Of a stretch of DNA of 64,000 nucleotides, positions 20,931-32,648 are shown piece by piece. The DNA lies in NCBI RefSeq assembly GCF_023856365.1, contig NC_064539.1, positions 30,864,118 through 30,928,117 of the forward strand. The letters run 5' to 3'. This DNA is from Brienomyrus brachyistius. Taxonomy: Eukaryota > Chordata > Actinopteri > Osteoglossiformes > Mormyridae. The position numbers were made by a program, and so were the translations under genes. Under the pieces are notes generated by a model that made no database searches, was not told where the DNA came from, and worked only from the letters and a program-made list of their open reading frames with translations. The first letter of the stretch is position 1. Each line of letters opens with the position of its first letter.

Positions 20931-21092
20931 AAGCAGGAAAATGTTCCATATGCTTCAGATCTTCATCCTGATGACCCAGTTAGAGCAGAGCCGAAAGCTT
21001 CATGCCTGATGCTGCAGGACAGATACATCGTCTGTATCATGATTCTGGCTAATGAACAGGTTCAAAGCATGTTCATCGTTCCCAGCTGCAGC

Positions 21093-23080
21093 ATGGACCA
21101 GAAACCTCCCCAGCTAAGTGTGGCAGATGTGAAGGAGGAAGTGCAGGACGTCCTCATATCGGATGTGGACGGGGCCGGGCACAGCAGCCCTGACAAGGTG
21201 AAATGATATTTGTGTTCAGTATCAGTCAGGAAAAATGTTTCCTGTATGATACCTGGTTGATAGACCTGGTCCTGCTTCTTTGTGTGATGCTGAAACATGT
21301 TGCTTTCAGTCCCATAGACCAGATTAACTCTTTACAGAAGAATTTTTGACTCTATTCTCTTTTCCTCAGAAAGCAGAGAGTATAATGTGTCCCATTTTTA
21401 ATGGGGGGGTGAAAGAAGAAACAGTGTTTCAGGACGTGACTGAGCAGAAGCTGGAGGGGGTTGTCAGACCTCCAATCCCAGGTGAGTTTAAGAAAATCTT
21501 CTAGCTTGCAGAAAATTCCTCATGCAGAATCCCACAGATTTCTAGTGCTGTCTACAATTTGTATTACTGAATTCTTGTTCTATTAGACTCTACTGCAGTA
21601 GACTTTATTTCTCCTGAATCCATCACTTTTGTTCTCATTACCAAATTTATGTTTGCTCTTCTTCATGCCTCTTTATTCAGACCAATCTCTCATGTCAGGG
21701 AGGAGAATGAACAAGTTCCCTTGTCCTTACTGTCCCATACTGCCGTATACATCAGAGACTTACGTCCAGAGACACATCAAGTTATCCCACCCTGAGAAGT
21801 TTGATCCCAGTGTGATACTGAAACTTCTCTGCTGCTCCCATTGTGGGAAGAGGTTCAGTCATTTAGGACACCTAAAGAAGCACCAGCTGATACACATTGG
21901 GGAGGGGCCCTACCAGTGCTCCCAGTGTGGGAAGAGCTTCAGTCATGTTGGACCTCTAAAGGAACACGAGCGGACTCACACTGGAGTGAAGCCGTACCAG
22001 TGCTCTCAGTGTGAGAAGAGTTTCAGTTACTTACGATACCTAAAGATACACCAGCAGATTCACACAGGGGAGAGGCCCTACCACTGCTCCCAGTGTGGGA
22101 AGAGCTTCGGTCATGTCGCAAACCTAAAGAATCACCAGCGGATTCACACAGGGGAGAGGCCCTACCATTGCTCCCAATGTGGGAAGAGCTTCGGTCAATT
22201 AGGAGCCCTAAAGAAGCACCAGCCAATTCACACAGGAGAAAGACCCTACCAGTGCTTGCAGTGTGGGAAGACCTTTGGTCAGTTAGGAAACCTAAAGTAC
22301 CACCAGCGGATTCACACGGGGGAGAAACCCTACCAGTGTTCCCAGTGTGGAAAGAGCTTCAGTCATGTAGGAAGCCTAAAGAATCACCAGCGGATTCACA
22401 CAGGGGAGAGGCCCTACCAGTGCTCCCAGTGTGGGAAGAGCTTCACTCAAGCAGGTGTCCTAAAGAAGCACCAGCGGATTCACACAGGGGAGAGGCCCTA
22501 CCAGTGCTCCCAGTGCGGGAACAGCTTTAGTCATTTAAGAGCCCTAAAGGTGCATGAGCACACACACACTGGGGTGAAGCCATACCACTGCTCCCAGTGT
22601 GAGAAGACCTTCAGTGCTTTAGAGAAACTGAAGAAGCATGAGCGGATTCACACGGGGGAGAGACCTTACCAGTGCTCCCAGTGTGGGAAGAGCTTCATTC
22701 ATTTAGGAAACTTAAAGGACCACCAACGGATTCACACAGGGGAGAGGCCCTACCAGTGCTCCCAGTGTGGGAAGAGCTTCAGTCATTTAACAAACCTAAA
22801 GAAGCACCAGCGGATTCACACAGGAGAGAGGCCTTTCCAGTGCTCTCAGTGTGGGAACAGTTTCAGTGCTTTAGGAAAACTAATGGAACACCAGCGGATT
22901 CACACTGGGGAGAGGCCCTACCAGTGTTCCTATTGTAAGAAGAACTTCAGTCAAGTAGGAACCCTAAAGATCCACCTGCGGATTCACACAGGGGAGAGGC
23001 CCTACCAGTGCTTCCAGTGTGGGAAAAGATTCACTCAAGTAGGAACCCTAACAAAGCACCAGCGGACTCACACAGGGTAG
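21093..23080 (+). CDS. C2H2 zinc-finger protein, unit 4 (15 fingers; ATG-exon acceptor deleted)
   Basis: Predicted exons are 21093-21197, 21370-21481 and 21681-23080, giving 538 residues. E3 coding is identical to other units, but the polypyrimidine tract and CTCACAG acceptor before it are deleted: the sequence jumps from TTCATCGTTCCCAG straight to CTGCAGCATGG. Either CCCAG (21085) or CTGCAG (21091) must serve as a weak acceptor, or the transcript starts inside. The E4-E5 part is normal. The array has 15 intact fingers, the second-smallest in the cluster, with an IGEGP linker after finger 1 and TGVKP after fingers 2 and 9. Fingers 4-6 carry FG in place of FS. Coding capacity is intact; expression is less certain than for its neighbours. 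Confidence 0.8.
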
Positions 23081-24869
23081 AGACCCTACCAGTGCTCCCA
23101 GTGTGGGAAGAGCTTCAGTCAATGAGGAGAACTAAAGTGACATGCTCTGACTCAGGGGAAGCAGTGATAGTATGATGAATGAACATTTTGCTGTATGGCA
23201 GGATTGTGTGTAGGCTGTATCCACAGACTGGCTTGTATCTCCTGAGCTTGACTGATGTTGTTTGATCCTGTCCAACCCCTGTGAGGGACTGCTGGAAGTG
23301 GGTAGCTGATAACAGGGCTACTCTGCTGGGTTTGACCCTCAGCAACCACACTGTCCCTTGGTCAAAAATATCACGACCCTGATTCACAATAAAAGTTGTT
23401 CACCTGGAGACAGGTTCGAGTGCTTTTTGAGCTCCCTGGGTACACTTACATACAGTGTGGATTCAGCCGCCATGGTCCATGCTGCTCCTAATGTCCAACG
23501 GCGAGGTGCTGACTGGGAAGGAACTGAACAAAAAACATGGAGACTTAAATACTGCCCCCATACAGTCCTGCAGGAATACCTCATCCCTGGGTAGGAAGCA
23601 CACTGGGTCTCGCACAGACGGGCCTCAGATCTTCCCTTTTAGCTTGTAAAAGCAGACTGTCTGGGTTCCTCATGTCCTTTGTTTGTTTGTTTCTAGTTTT
23701 GGTTAAGATGTAGTTTAAGTTTGGAGCGTCTGTGAGAACGTAAAGAAAAGGGATGGCTTTTATTTTGCAGGGGCAGTAACTGGAAAGGTGATTACAAATC
23801 GGTCATCCACTTCCTGCACAGCAGCACCTCTGAATTATAAATATGGACGAACAGATTAATGAATAATGCAATGTTCACCCAGTTGCAAGCATTTCGATTT
23901 TGTTTGATATTTTGCATTCTAATGCTTTTTGGAATAGTATTTTGAAGAAAAGTTTTTGTGCACTTTCACGGTCCGGTTCATGAACACGTTTTCAGAACAT
24001 CTGCTCATTAATGATTCAAAATTTTTGACATCTGTGCAGTTACACTTTTGTGCGACGTTAGATGCAAAATCATTCTCCAATATTGATGTTAAGTGTGAAT
24101 GGAGTATAAGTGGCATAGTTATTAGAATTTAAGAGCAGAAGGTTGACACTGATTAAGCAGCATTGAGAGTTAATAACGGCCTTTGCTCAGCTTCTCAGTC
24201 CTGGCCTTGTGGCTGAGGGGACGTTTCCTTTAATGCAGCCTCTGCAAATGTCTATGGCTTAGGTGTCATGTGACTGCAATTACCTGTTTTCTCCTGCCTC
24301 TATTTTGCCCTTTTGCCGGATAGGGGGTGCCAGTCCATCACGTGTCATACACACACAACCACACAGTTGGGCGCTTTAGGGATGCAAACCTGGAACTTTA
24401 AATTGCAGATGAAATCCTGCGCAACACGGGGGAGCCCATACACCAGTGATGTTAATCAAATGAGGCTGAGATAATGGGTAATTTCATTCTCTTTATGCAT
24501 TTTAACAAATCCAAATTTCAGAAATCGCAATATTTTGGTTTATTGCTTTTCAGAACATTTATTTATTGCTTATATAACTTCAACGAAGTACAGTGCAAAC
24601 TTTTGTTCATTATATCATCTGGCTCAGTTCTTTGCGCAATACTGATGAGTATTTTTAGGGTTAAATTAGAAAAAACGTGACCAGTTTCAACAAACGTAAA
24701 GACACCCGGTTAGTAATGGCAAAATATTTGGAGTTATTCAGTTGGGGGATTGATTTTTACTTAATATGAATTTTTTTTTTTTTCATTTTTTGACCTGTGC
24801 AATTCAATGGCATCGGCCAGAAAATATATTCTGTAAAAATGGGCGTGGCCAAGTACAGGAGTATTGGGC
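23081..24869 (+). other. 3' flank of unit 4 and upstream flank of unit 5
   Basis: A half-finger remnant is followed by the shared 3' UTR segment, with AATAAA at 23388-23393. About 24200-24470 matches a repeat-like segment also seen at 34540-34720 and 58500-58700. From 24480 the AT-rich flank shared by all promoters begins. No gene is seen. Confidence 0.4.
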
Positions 24870-24982
24870 GTAGCGTCATGGCGTGAAGCGTATTACGTAT
24901 TGCGTCATTATGGTCGTTACGTCAGCGTAGTTCTGCTCGGCAATGGAATAGCAGGAAGGAATATGAGGGACGCAAGGTGAAT
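24870..24982 (+). promoter_or_regulatory. Promoter / first noncoding exon (E1) of ZNF unit 5
   Basis: The block has GCGTCATGGCG at 24873, TTGCGTCATTATGG at 24900, TTACGTCA at 24917-24924 and ETS-like GCAGGAAGGAATATGAG. The donor is weaker than elsewhere (AAG|GTGAAT at 24977). Confidence 0.5.
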
Positions 24983-25459
24983 GCTATGGAGGGGCGATAC
25001 CACTGATTTTCTTTTTTATTCGATACAAGGTAATGTCGATGTTGGTATCCCGGTGGCAATATTTCGTGTCGGTTCAAACTTTTTTGGGCCCTAAGTAAAT
25101 GTTAGGATAGCGGGAGGATTAAGTTTCGGGTGGGGGCGGATAAAATCTGAACCGGGCACTGAACTCACACGTATTCCCCACTTAGTACACTGCATAGTAT
25201 TTATCACATTTGAACTTTACTATATATGTATTGGTTATTTTATGCATTATTATTAACATGTTACGTTTTGTCTTGTACCTTTACACCGTTCAGAGAATTG
25301 CTGATTCAATCTCGTAGTGCTGACATGTACAATAATAACAATAAAGCACTGAACTGAAATTTTCCGAGTGTGGGGTAGTGGAGGAGAGGGGATGCCGCCG
25401 GCCCACTAAAAGTACCCCCCCCCTTATGGGTGCAGCTGCCTCGTTGGAGTGTATATTCT

Positions 25460-25473
25460 GGGGGGGGGGGGGG
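25460..25473. repeat. Poly-G run (14 G)
   Basis: A homopolymer tract in the first intron of unit 5; length is prone to sequencing error. Confidence 0.8.
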
Positions 25474-26068
25474 AGGTGTTCTAAAAAGCGATTTAGGGCT
25501 CATTAACGCAGATAAGCTTAAAATTATTTATACCCATTCCAAGTTTTGATATATTGTGAGGAGTTCTTTGACTAATTGGGTTAATCTGGCTGCAGATGAC
25601 ATAAGTATGTGACAAAATATGGTTTTGTGCCATATGTTAGCCATTAATGAAAAACATTTTTTTAACTTTTTTTTTAAAATGCCATGTCCAAAATTATTCA
25701 CACCCTGTGAAACTGTGCTCATTTTTGAGAAAATGAAACCTGAACTGGACCTGGTAATTACTACCATGTTCTAGAGCATTCTAATCACCTCTAAAATGAG
25801 CATAGCTGAGGCATTAGTCGATTACCAGTCAACTGAAAGTCATGGAAAAACCAAAGAGCTTGGCGAGGACCTCGGGTTCTGCACACAAAATGAGGAAAGG
25901 CCACAAAGTTTTATCCAAATGTTTTTAAGTGCAGTGGCCACAGTACAAAGCGTAATCAAAACGTAAATGGAGGCCCCCACTGTGAAAAAATCTTAAAGGG
26001 TGTGATAGGAAGCAGAAAGTAACCCCTGCATTGTCAAGAATGTTAGTGCTAAAGGCCAGGAAGAATCC

Positions 26069-26133
26069 AAGGATCACCGCCAAGGATCACCGCCAAGGAT
26101 CACCGCCAAGGATCACCGCCAAGGATCACCGCC
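26069..26133. repeat. 13-bp minisatellite, five copies
   Basis: The unit AAGGATCACCGCC is repeated exactly five times. It lies inside the fossil transposase of the Tc1-like element and amplifies codons for its NPRITA-like motif region. It postdates the insertion. Confidence 0.9.
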
Positions 26134-26196
26134 AAGGCCATCCTGACGAATCTGAGTAATTATGGTGCCAACATCCCAGCAGACACTCCAGCGGAC

Positions 26197-27721
26197 TAGG
26201 GATATAACAGTTACTGGTTTCATGATAAACCGTGGAAAATTTTTTGATGGTTAGTATTAGCATTTCAAAACTTAATAACCGTTAACATTGTGACTGATTA
26301 TCATGCTTTGAAGAACAGTGTAATGTGTGGTGGACTGATGCAGTGCAGCAATATTGAGAAATGAGGTGATTTTCAGCGGAAACGACACCCTTTATTTAAG
26401 CCCTTAAAAGGACTAACACTAAACACAAAGTGGGTAAACAGGGAACTCTGACACCAGACTATAAAGCACACGTATGGTGGGTAGTTTACACAACAACTAG
26501 ACCCACACAAGGACTGGACAGAGTTCACACAAGACACAGGCAAGGGCACCTACGACAACTGGGAACACAATATGTATTAACAATTACACAAACCAGGGTA
26601 TTTTCCATTTTCCCAGCATGCTCCTGAGCTGTCACTGGGATCTGTCATATGCAGAGCCATCTCACCAGTGCTACATTATGTTAAAAATTGTACAGCATTA
26701 ACCAAAAGTTAGCAATAGTCTCCCAGACACAGTTGTGCAGGTGAAGCATGCACCAAGGGTTTTTGTGGTGAAAGCATGGTGGTAGGAGGTGACAGCGCTC
26801 AGGAAGTTTTTCAGCTGTGCAGAGGACTAGGTCAGAGATGTGCTCCAATTTGGCTTTTGTAAGACTGCAGAAGGAAAACGCATTGAAGATGGTCACTTTA
26901 TCGGCTGAACATGCAGAAAAGAAAATATCTGCACAGGGAGGCAACACGTCTAATCTTATAAGTCATCTTCATGACCACCGGTCTACTTTTTAGGGAATGC
27001 AAGGTAAGTTCACTTTTAGCTCAATGCATGATGTTGGAACTTCAGAATGGGGGAAAATGTTATAGTTTGTCTGACTACCTTGGTAATAGCTTGTCAGAAA
27101 TGAAAATTGAATCTGTCCGTCTTATCTACTCTTGTAAAAACATTGCATGCTGTCAGTGGTGTAATGGAGCTGGCAATTTTGCCTGTGTGCTATTAAGAAT
27201 GAATTCCGTTTACGTTTGTATTTGCATATTCTTGAAACCAAACACTGTTTACCACAAATGTATTTCCTTTATCTGTATAAAGTATTAGGACCACATTGAG
27301 GGGGGAAAAAAGATTTAAAGAATAAACTTGTAATGTTGGGCTGTGTGTTATTTTAGAGGGGAGAGTAACCAGTTTCAGGACGGAACAATACAGGTGGAAA
27401 CAAACCACAGTTAATGATATTGGGATACAGTGTTTGTGTGTCATAATGCTAATGAAGCTTTTTTTTTTTTTTTTTTTAAAAAAACCCTTGGTTATTGTTT
27501 TATTTTACTTGCTACATTATTATTATTATTCTAATGTTTAAAGTGAGTAGTCCTGCTAGTTTTATTTGTGGTTTTCAGTATTGGTGAAATGATTTCAGTT
27601 TGTGTACCGGTTCTTTTCGAACATTTTCACCCCATTTTAACAACACTGTGATAATATCGATAACATGATAATTTTGGTCACGATAATCCTGATATTAAAT
27701 TTTCATACCATTTCATCTGTG
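26197..27721 (+). mobile_element. hAT-like insertion nested in the Tc1 element
   Basis: The Tc1 sequence is interrupted by about 1.5 kb flanked by CAGCGGAC (26189-26196) and CAGTGGAC (27722-27729). This is an 8-bp direct repeat with one mismatch, as expected of hAT insertion. Inside, about 26930-26990 reads GGNTSNLISHLHDHR, the second half of a BED zinc finger. No intact transposase is present, and terminal inverted repeats are not convincing. Confidence 0.5.
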
Positions 27722-28589
27722 CAGTGGACACTGCATTAGGCTGATCTCCATGGAGGCTGACCACGGGGGGGGCTCCATTTCTCCAAGACAGAGACACATA
27801 AGCTTGCATAGCTTTTGCAAAAGCTCCGCTGGACAAAGGAGAAAGCTTCTGGTCATCAATTCTGTGGCTCGATGAGATGGAAATGGAATTGTTCCATTTG
27901 GCTTTCGTTCAAGCATGATGGTGGGACTGTAATGCTTTGGGGGTGTTTTTCAGCAAATGGGCCAGGCAGCTTTGTCAAAGTAAATCATGGAAAAAATAAG
28001 ACTACATTAAGATCAGGCAACACACTACATTAAGTTTGCAGGAAAACGTGGCCTTGGACACCAGCAGAAGTGGCCAAGAAATGGTGAAGAGGAAACATCG
28101 ACATTTTGAAGCCAGAGTTCGAATCTGAGTCCTATTGAGAATCTGTGGAGGGAATGATGATCAGAGGGAAAGCAAGGAAACGCTCCAACTTCAAAGAGGA
28201 GATATTTGAAAAGGCCCCAAAATCTTAGTTGGAGATGTTTGCTAGTGATTATAAGACCTGTTTGTTACGAGGGCAAATAAAGGCTTTGCCATTGACTTAT
28301 TGAGAAAGGGGTATGAGTAATTTTGAAAGTGGCATTTTTTCTAAAAACTATTTCAATGTTTATTTTACATTTTTTTTTCATTTATGTATCTAGCACAATG
28401 TCTTACCATCTTTTGTCAAATGTTTATGTCTTTCCCAGCCGGAAGACACCCATTAGTCAAGTAAAAATGAGAATTAGGCTCTTCCAATTCATTTGGAAGT
28501 TGCATGTTTCTGGGGAGTGAATAGAAACCAAAAGACGTGATGATCACATGGGGAGAACATGCAGACTCCACTCACACGAAGCGGTGGTG

Positions 28590-28855
28590 TGTAGTGATGG
28601 TGTGAAACCTCTGTGCCTGTGAGTTGAAGATTGCTGGTTCAAGCCCTGGCCTCGGAATAATAGTTCATACGTGTCTGTATGGCCATGAGCAAGGCCTCTA
28701 ACCCTCAGCTGCAGGGGTGCTGCATGCTGGCTGATGCTGTGCTGTGACCCCCAAGCTTGCACTCACCTGTATATGTGTCTTTGTGCCTCATGGATAACAA
28801 GGTAGGCAAAGGGCAGTATTCAAATATACCTGTGTGAATTGCAAGTGAATGATTA
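28590..28855 (+). mobile_element. tRNA-derived SINE, sense orientation
   Basis: The tRNA-like head has the B-box-like GGTTCAAGCCC at about 28639. It is followed by GAGCAAGGCCTCTAACCCTC, the conserved core, and a 3' tail ending in a GTGAATTGCAAGTGAATGATTA stretch. Related copies are at 52105 and 36330. Boundaries are approximate. Confidence 0.6.
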
Positions 28856-29759
28856 TTTCTAGAACAGGAATTGATCAGGTTTACTCTACTAATTCAGGAT
28901 TGTACACTAAACCCACTTTCTGGAATACCCTCCTGCTACCTGTAATAGTATTAATATTTAAATTACCATCCATCATCAGTAGTATAATGCAGCAGTATTT
29001 GATTGGAATGGCCGTCAGGGGCCAGTCGAATTTGAGGGGGTGGCCAGGGGTGGGTCTGTTTCTGAAGGCTAACAGCTGAAAGAGAAGAGAGAATTAAAGA
29101 TTGTGTCAGTAATCCGCTACTCAGCGTGCTACCAGAGGGCAGGGGATCCGTGTCAGCAGATCGATCGGTCAGATTTATTGATGTTAGGTGGCATCATGGA
29201 TGATCCCTTTGATCTAACCCCTGTAGGGCAGCTTCATCGGCAGCCAGTTTGAGCATTAGATTAGAGCTTCCATTCTCACTATGGATTTGTTATTGTTGGA
29301 TTCCCCGAATGGGAATTTTGGGGTCAATCGGCCACCCCTGCATTCTTACCCCTTTAGTAACTCGGAAGGCATGTGACAGCTCTTTTTCTAGCTTCACTGA
29401 GAGGTTGTAAGGTGGAGGATCTGAAGCCGATCATATTTTGAGGGAAATCAGATCAGATCACTGAAACAGTGTCATTTAGTAGTGGCACATGAGAAGGCGC
29501 TTGTATACCTGTGAGCCTGATCACATTGACGTGTAAGATTTTTTAGGGGGGTGAGGAGAGTGCGTGGGAGGGCTTGAGATAGAAGTTCGGAGTGTTGGAG
29601 GAGTGATGGTGTCATCTGGGGAATTTACCTGCGCTGTTGTCGTACCCACAGCATCTATCATATTAGGGATGCAGGTTCATTTATTGCATTGGAGGAAAAA
29701 TATCTAATTTGATTGTTTTTAGTTTGGTATGTATGTCTAACCAAGTTTGTGTTTTTTAG
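28856..29759 (+). other. Intron 1 of unit 5, distal part
   Basis: There is no gene. Positions 29128-29345 are near-identical to 36660-36827 plus 37243-37310 in unit 6. This stretch is the empty counterpart of the solo LTR there. From about 29455 the sequence matches the pre-E2 intron of units 1, 6 and 8. Confidence 0.5.
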
Positions 29760-29874
29760 CTGCATCAAGGACCACAGGCAGAGGAGATGAAAAGCATTTA
29801 CTAAATGAGCAACGTGAACTGCGGGCTTTTCACCAAAGCCAAGGAACGACTGGCTGCACTTGATCCCCAAGCTG
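29760..29874 (+). other. Noncoding exon E2 of ZNF unit 5, with an extra upstream ATG
   Basis: The acceptor is TTTTTTAG|CTG and the donor CTG|GTAAGTTC. It has MKSIY-stop at 29787-29804, immediately followed by a unit-5-specific ATG at 29805. That frame (MSNVNCGLFTKAKERL...) stays open to the end of the exon and, after splicing to E3, runs past the main ATG. Other units have CAG in place of this ATG. Confidence 0.6.
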
Positions 29875-30067
29875 GTAAGTTCAGCTTTCGTTGTGTTATT
29901 TCAGGTCAGACCATGGACATGTAGAGTAGAGGCAGCTCCAGCCTCCAGGACTGCATCCTCTTCATAAGTCCATCCAGCTGTGATGATGGGACTTCATTTT
30001 CTGTTTGCACAATTATAAAGGAATTCTGCGGTTTTCACATGTCCTGTCCGTCTGATATGCTGCTGTT

Positions 30068-30204
30068 AGCCATTTATCCAGCGCCCCTGGGGCAGTTTTC
30101 AGCATTAGGGGCCTTGCTGAAGAGCCCAGCACTGATATGAATTGAACTGGCAACCTTCTGATCACAGGCACAGAGTCCTGTGTCAGAGTCACACGCTGCC
30201 ACAT
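30068..30204 (-). mobile_element. Antisense SINE, unit 5 copy
   Basis: This is nearly the same as the unit 1 copy in core and head, at the same position between E2 and E3. Confidence 0.6.
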
Positions 30205-30330
30205 TAGTTCCCAGGTGCTTCAGATCTTCAACCTGATAACCCATGTAGGTAAATGAACAGGTTCAAAACATGTTCATCATTCCCTTTCTGCTCACAGACG
30301 TCCCCCTGCAGGGCTGTGGCCAGCTGCAGC

Positions 30331-32648
30331 ATGGACCAGAAACCTCCCCAGCTAAGTGTGGCAGATGTGAAGGAGGAAGTGCAGGACGTCCTCATATCGG
30401 ATGCGGACGGGGCCGGGCACAGCAGCCCTGACAAGGTGAAATGATACTTGTGTTCAGTATCAGTCAGGAAAAATGTGTCCTGTATGATGCCTGGTTGATA
30501 GACCTGGCCCTGCTTCTTTGTGTGATGCTGAAACATGTTGCTTTCAGTCCCATAGACCAGATTAAGTTTTTATAGAAGAATTTTATTGATACTGTTTTCT
30601 TTCCCTCAGAATGCAGAGAGTACAGTGTGTCCCGTCTTTAATGGGGAGGTGAAAGAAGAAACAGTGTTTCAGGACGTGACTGAGGGGAAGCTGGATGGGA
30701 GTGTCAGACCTCCAATCCCAGGTGACTATAAAAAAGAAACCTTCCAGCTTTTTGAGAAAATTGCACAGGCTGCATCAGACAGATACCTACTGCTGCCTGC
30801 AGTCTGTGCTACTGAATTCTTAGACTCCACTGCCATGGATATTATTTACCCTGAATCCATCACTTTTGTTCCCATTACCCATTTCCAAACTTATGTTTGC
30901 TCTTCTTCATGCGTCATTTTTCAGTCCAAGATGTCATACCAGGGAGGAGAATGAACAAGTTCCCTTGTCCTTACTGTCCCATACTGCCGTATACGTCAGT
31001 GATTTTCGTCCAGAGACACATCAAGTTATCCCACCCTGAGAAGTTTGACCCCAGTGTGATACTGAAACTTCTCTGCTGCTCCCATTGTGGGAAGAGGTTC
31101 AGTCATTTAGGAAACCTAAAGAAACATGAGAGGAGTCATACAGGTAAGAAGCCCTACCAGTGCTCCCAGTGTGGGAAGAGCTTCCGTCAAGAAGGAGCCC
31201 TAAAGGAGCACGAGCGGACTCATACAGGGGAGGGACCCCACCAGTGCTCCCATTGTGGGAAGAGCTTCAGTCATGTAGGAACCCTAAATATCCACCAGCG
31301 GATTCACAAAGTGGAGAGACCCTTCAAATGCTCCCAGTGTGGGATGAACATGGGTCAGTTAAGAAACCTAAAGGGCCATCAGCAGATTCATGCTGGGGCA
31401 AGACCCTTTAAGTGCTCCTGTTGTGGGAACGGCTTTAGTCATTTAGGAAAACTAAAAGAAGACCAGCAGATTTACACTGGGGAGAGACCCTACCAGTGTT
31501 CCCACTGTAAGAAGAACTTCAGTCAAGTAGGAGCCCTAAAAATTCACCTGCGGATTCACACAGGGGAGAGGCCCTACCAATGTCCCCACTGTAAGAAGAA
31601 CTTCAGTCAAATAGGAGGCCTAAAGATCCACCAGCGGATTCACACAGGGGAGAGACCCTACCAGTGCTCCCAGTGTGGGAAGAACTTCAGTGATTTAGGA
31701 AACCTGAAAAAGCACGAGCGGATTCACACAGGGGAGAGGCCCTACCAGTGCTCCCAGTGTGGGAAGTGCTTCACTCATGTAGCAAGCCTAAAGAATCACC
31801 AGCGGATTCACACTGGGGAGAGACCCTACCAGTGCTTCCAGTGTGGCAAGAGCTTTACTCAAGCAGGAGTCCTAAAGAAGCACCAGAGGATTCACACTGG
31901 GGAGAGGCCCTATCAGTGCTCCCAATGTGGGATCAGCTTCAGGTACTTGCGAGCCTTGAAGGTGCATGAGCAGACTCACACTGGAGAGAAACTGTACCCC
32001 TGCTCCCAGTGTGCGAAGAGCTTCACTGCCTTAGAAAAACTAAAGAAGCATCAGAAGATTCACACAGGGGAGAGGCCCTACCAGTGTTCCCAGTGTGGGA
32101 AGAGCTTCATTCACTTAGGAAACCTAAAGGACCACCAGCGGATTCACACAGGGGAGAGGCCCTACCAGTGCTCCCAGTGTGGGAAGAGCTTCATTCATCT
32201 AACAAATCTAAAGAAGCACCAGCGAATTCACACGGGGGAGAGGCCCTTTCAGTGCTCTCAGTGTGGGAACAGCTTCAGTGTTTTAGGAAAACTAAAGGAA
32301 CACCAGCGGATTCACACAGGGGAGAGACCCTACCAATGTTCTCACTGTAAGAAGAACTTCAGTCAAGTAGGAACACTCAAGATCCATCAACGAATTCACA
32401 CAGGGGAGAGGCCCTACCAGTGTTCCCACTGTAAGAAGAACTTCAGTCAACTTGGAACCCTAAAAATCCACCAGCGGATTCACACAGGAGAGAGGCCCTA
32501 CCAATGCTCCCATTGTGAGAAGAGCTTCACTCAAGTTGGAGCCCTCAAGAAACACCAGAGGGTTCACACAGGAGAGAGGCCATTCCGGTCAATGAGGAGA
32601 CTCAGGGAAAGTAGTCATAGTGTGATTAATGGACAGTTTGCTATGTAG
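30331..32648 (+). CDS. C2H2 zinc-finger protein, unit 5 (18 fingers, one dead; altered C-terminus)
   Basis: Predicted exons are 30331-30435, 30610-30721 and 30925-32648, giving 646 residues. E3 has the only amino-acid change in the cluster for that exon (ISDVD to ISDAD, in the SIM-like patch). E4 begins with Asn in place of Lys. Of 18 fingers from about residue 122, finger 4 has lost the core Phe (GMNM), and finger 5 has lost both zinc-binding His (KEDQQIY), so it cannot fold as C2H2. Linkers around these are degenerate (KVERP, AGARP). After finger 18 a deletion joins the linker to former 3' UTR, giving a 20-residue tail [20 protein letters not shown]. Intron 3 carries the same ~300-bp deletion as unit 4. 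Confidence 0.85.

Larger units (their letters stand above)
25509..28325 (+). mobile_element. Tc1-like transposon fossil (IR/DR type), split by a nested insertion
   Basis: The left end starts CAGATAAGCTTAAAATTATT with an inner repeat CCAAAATTATTCACACCC at 25687. The inverted counterpart GGGGTATGAGTAATTTT is at 28309. Two direct repeats inside an inverted repeat are the Sleeping-Beauty-type layout. Broken transposase frames include an HTH-like part (KARKNPRITAKAILTNL) at about 26040-26150, then WDEMEMELFH and KHDGGTVMLWGCFSANGPG at 27860-27975 and a SPIENLWRE-like match near 28130, in several frames. It is non-functional. The right outer end probably lies near 28475 but is too decayed to place. 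Confidence 0.7.

Noticed and set aside
26069..26133. 13-bp tandem repeat considered as a CRISPR-like array
   Set aside because: There are no spacers, the copies are directly adjacent and identical, and the host is a vertebrate. It is a minisatellite in a transposon.
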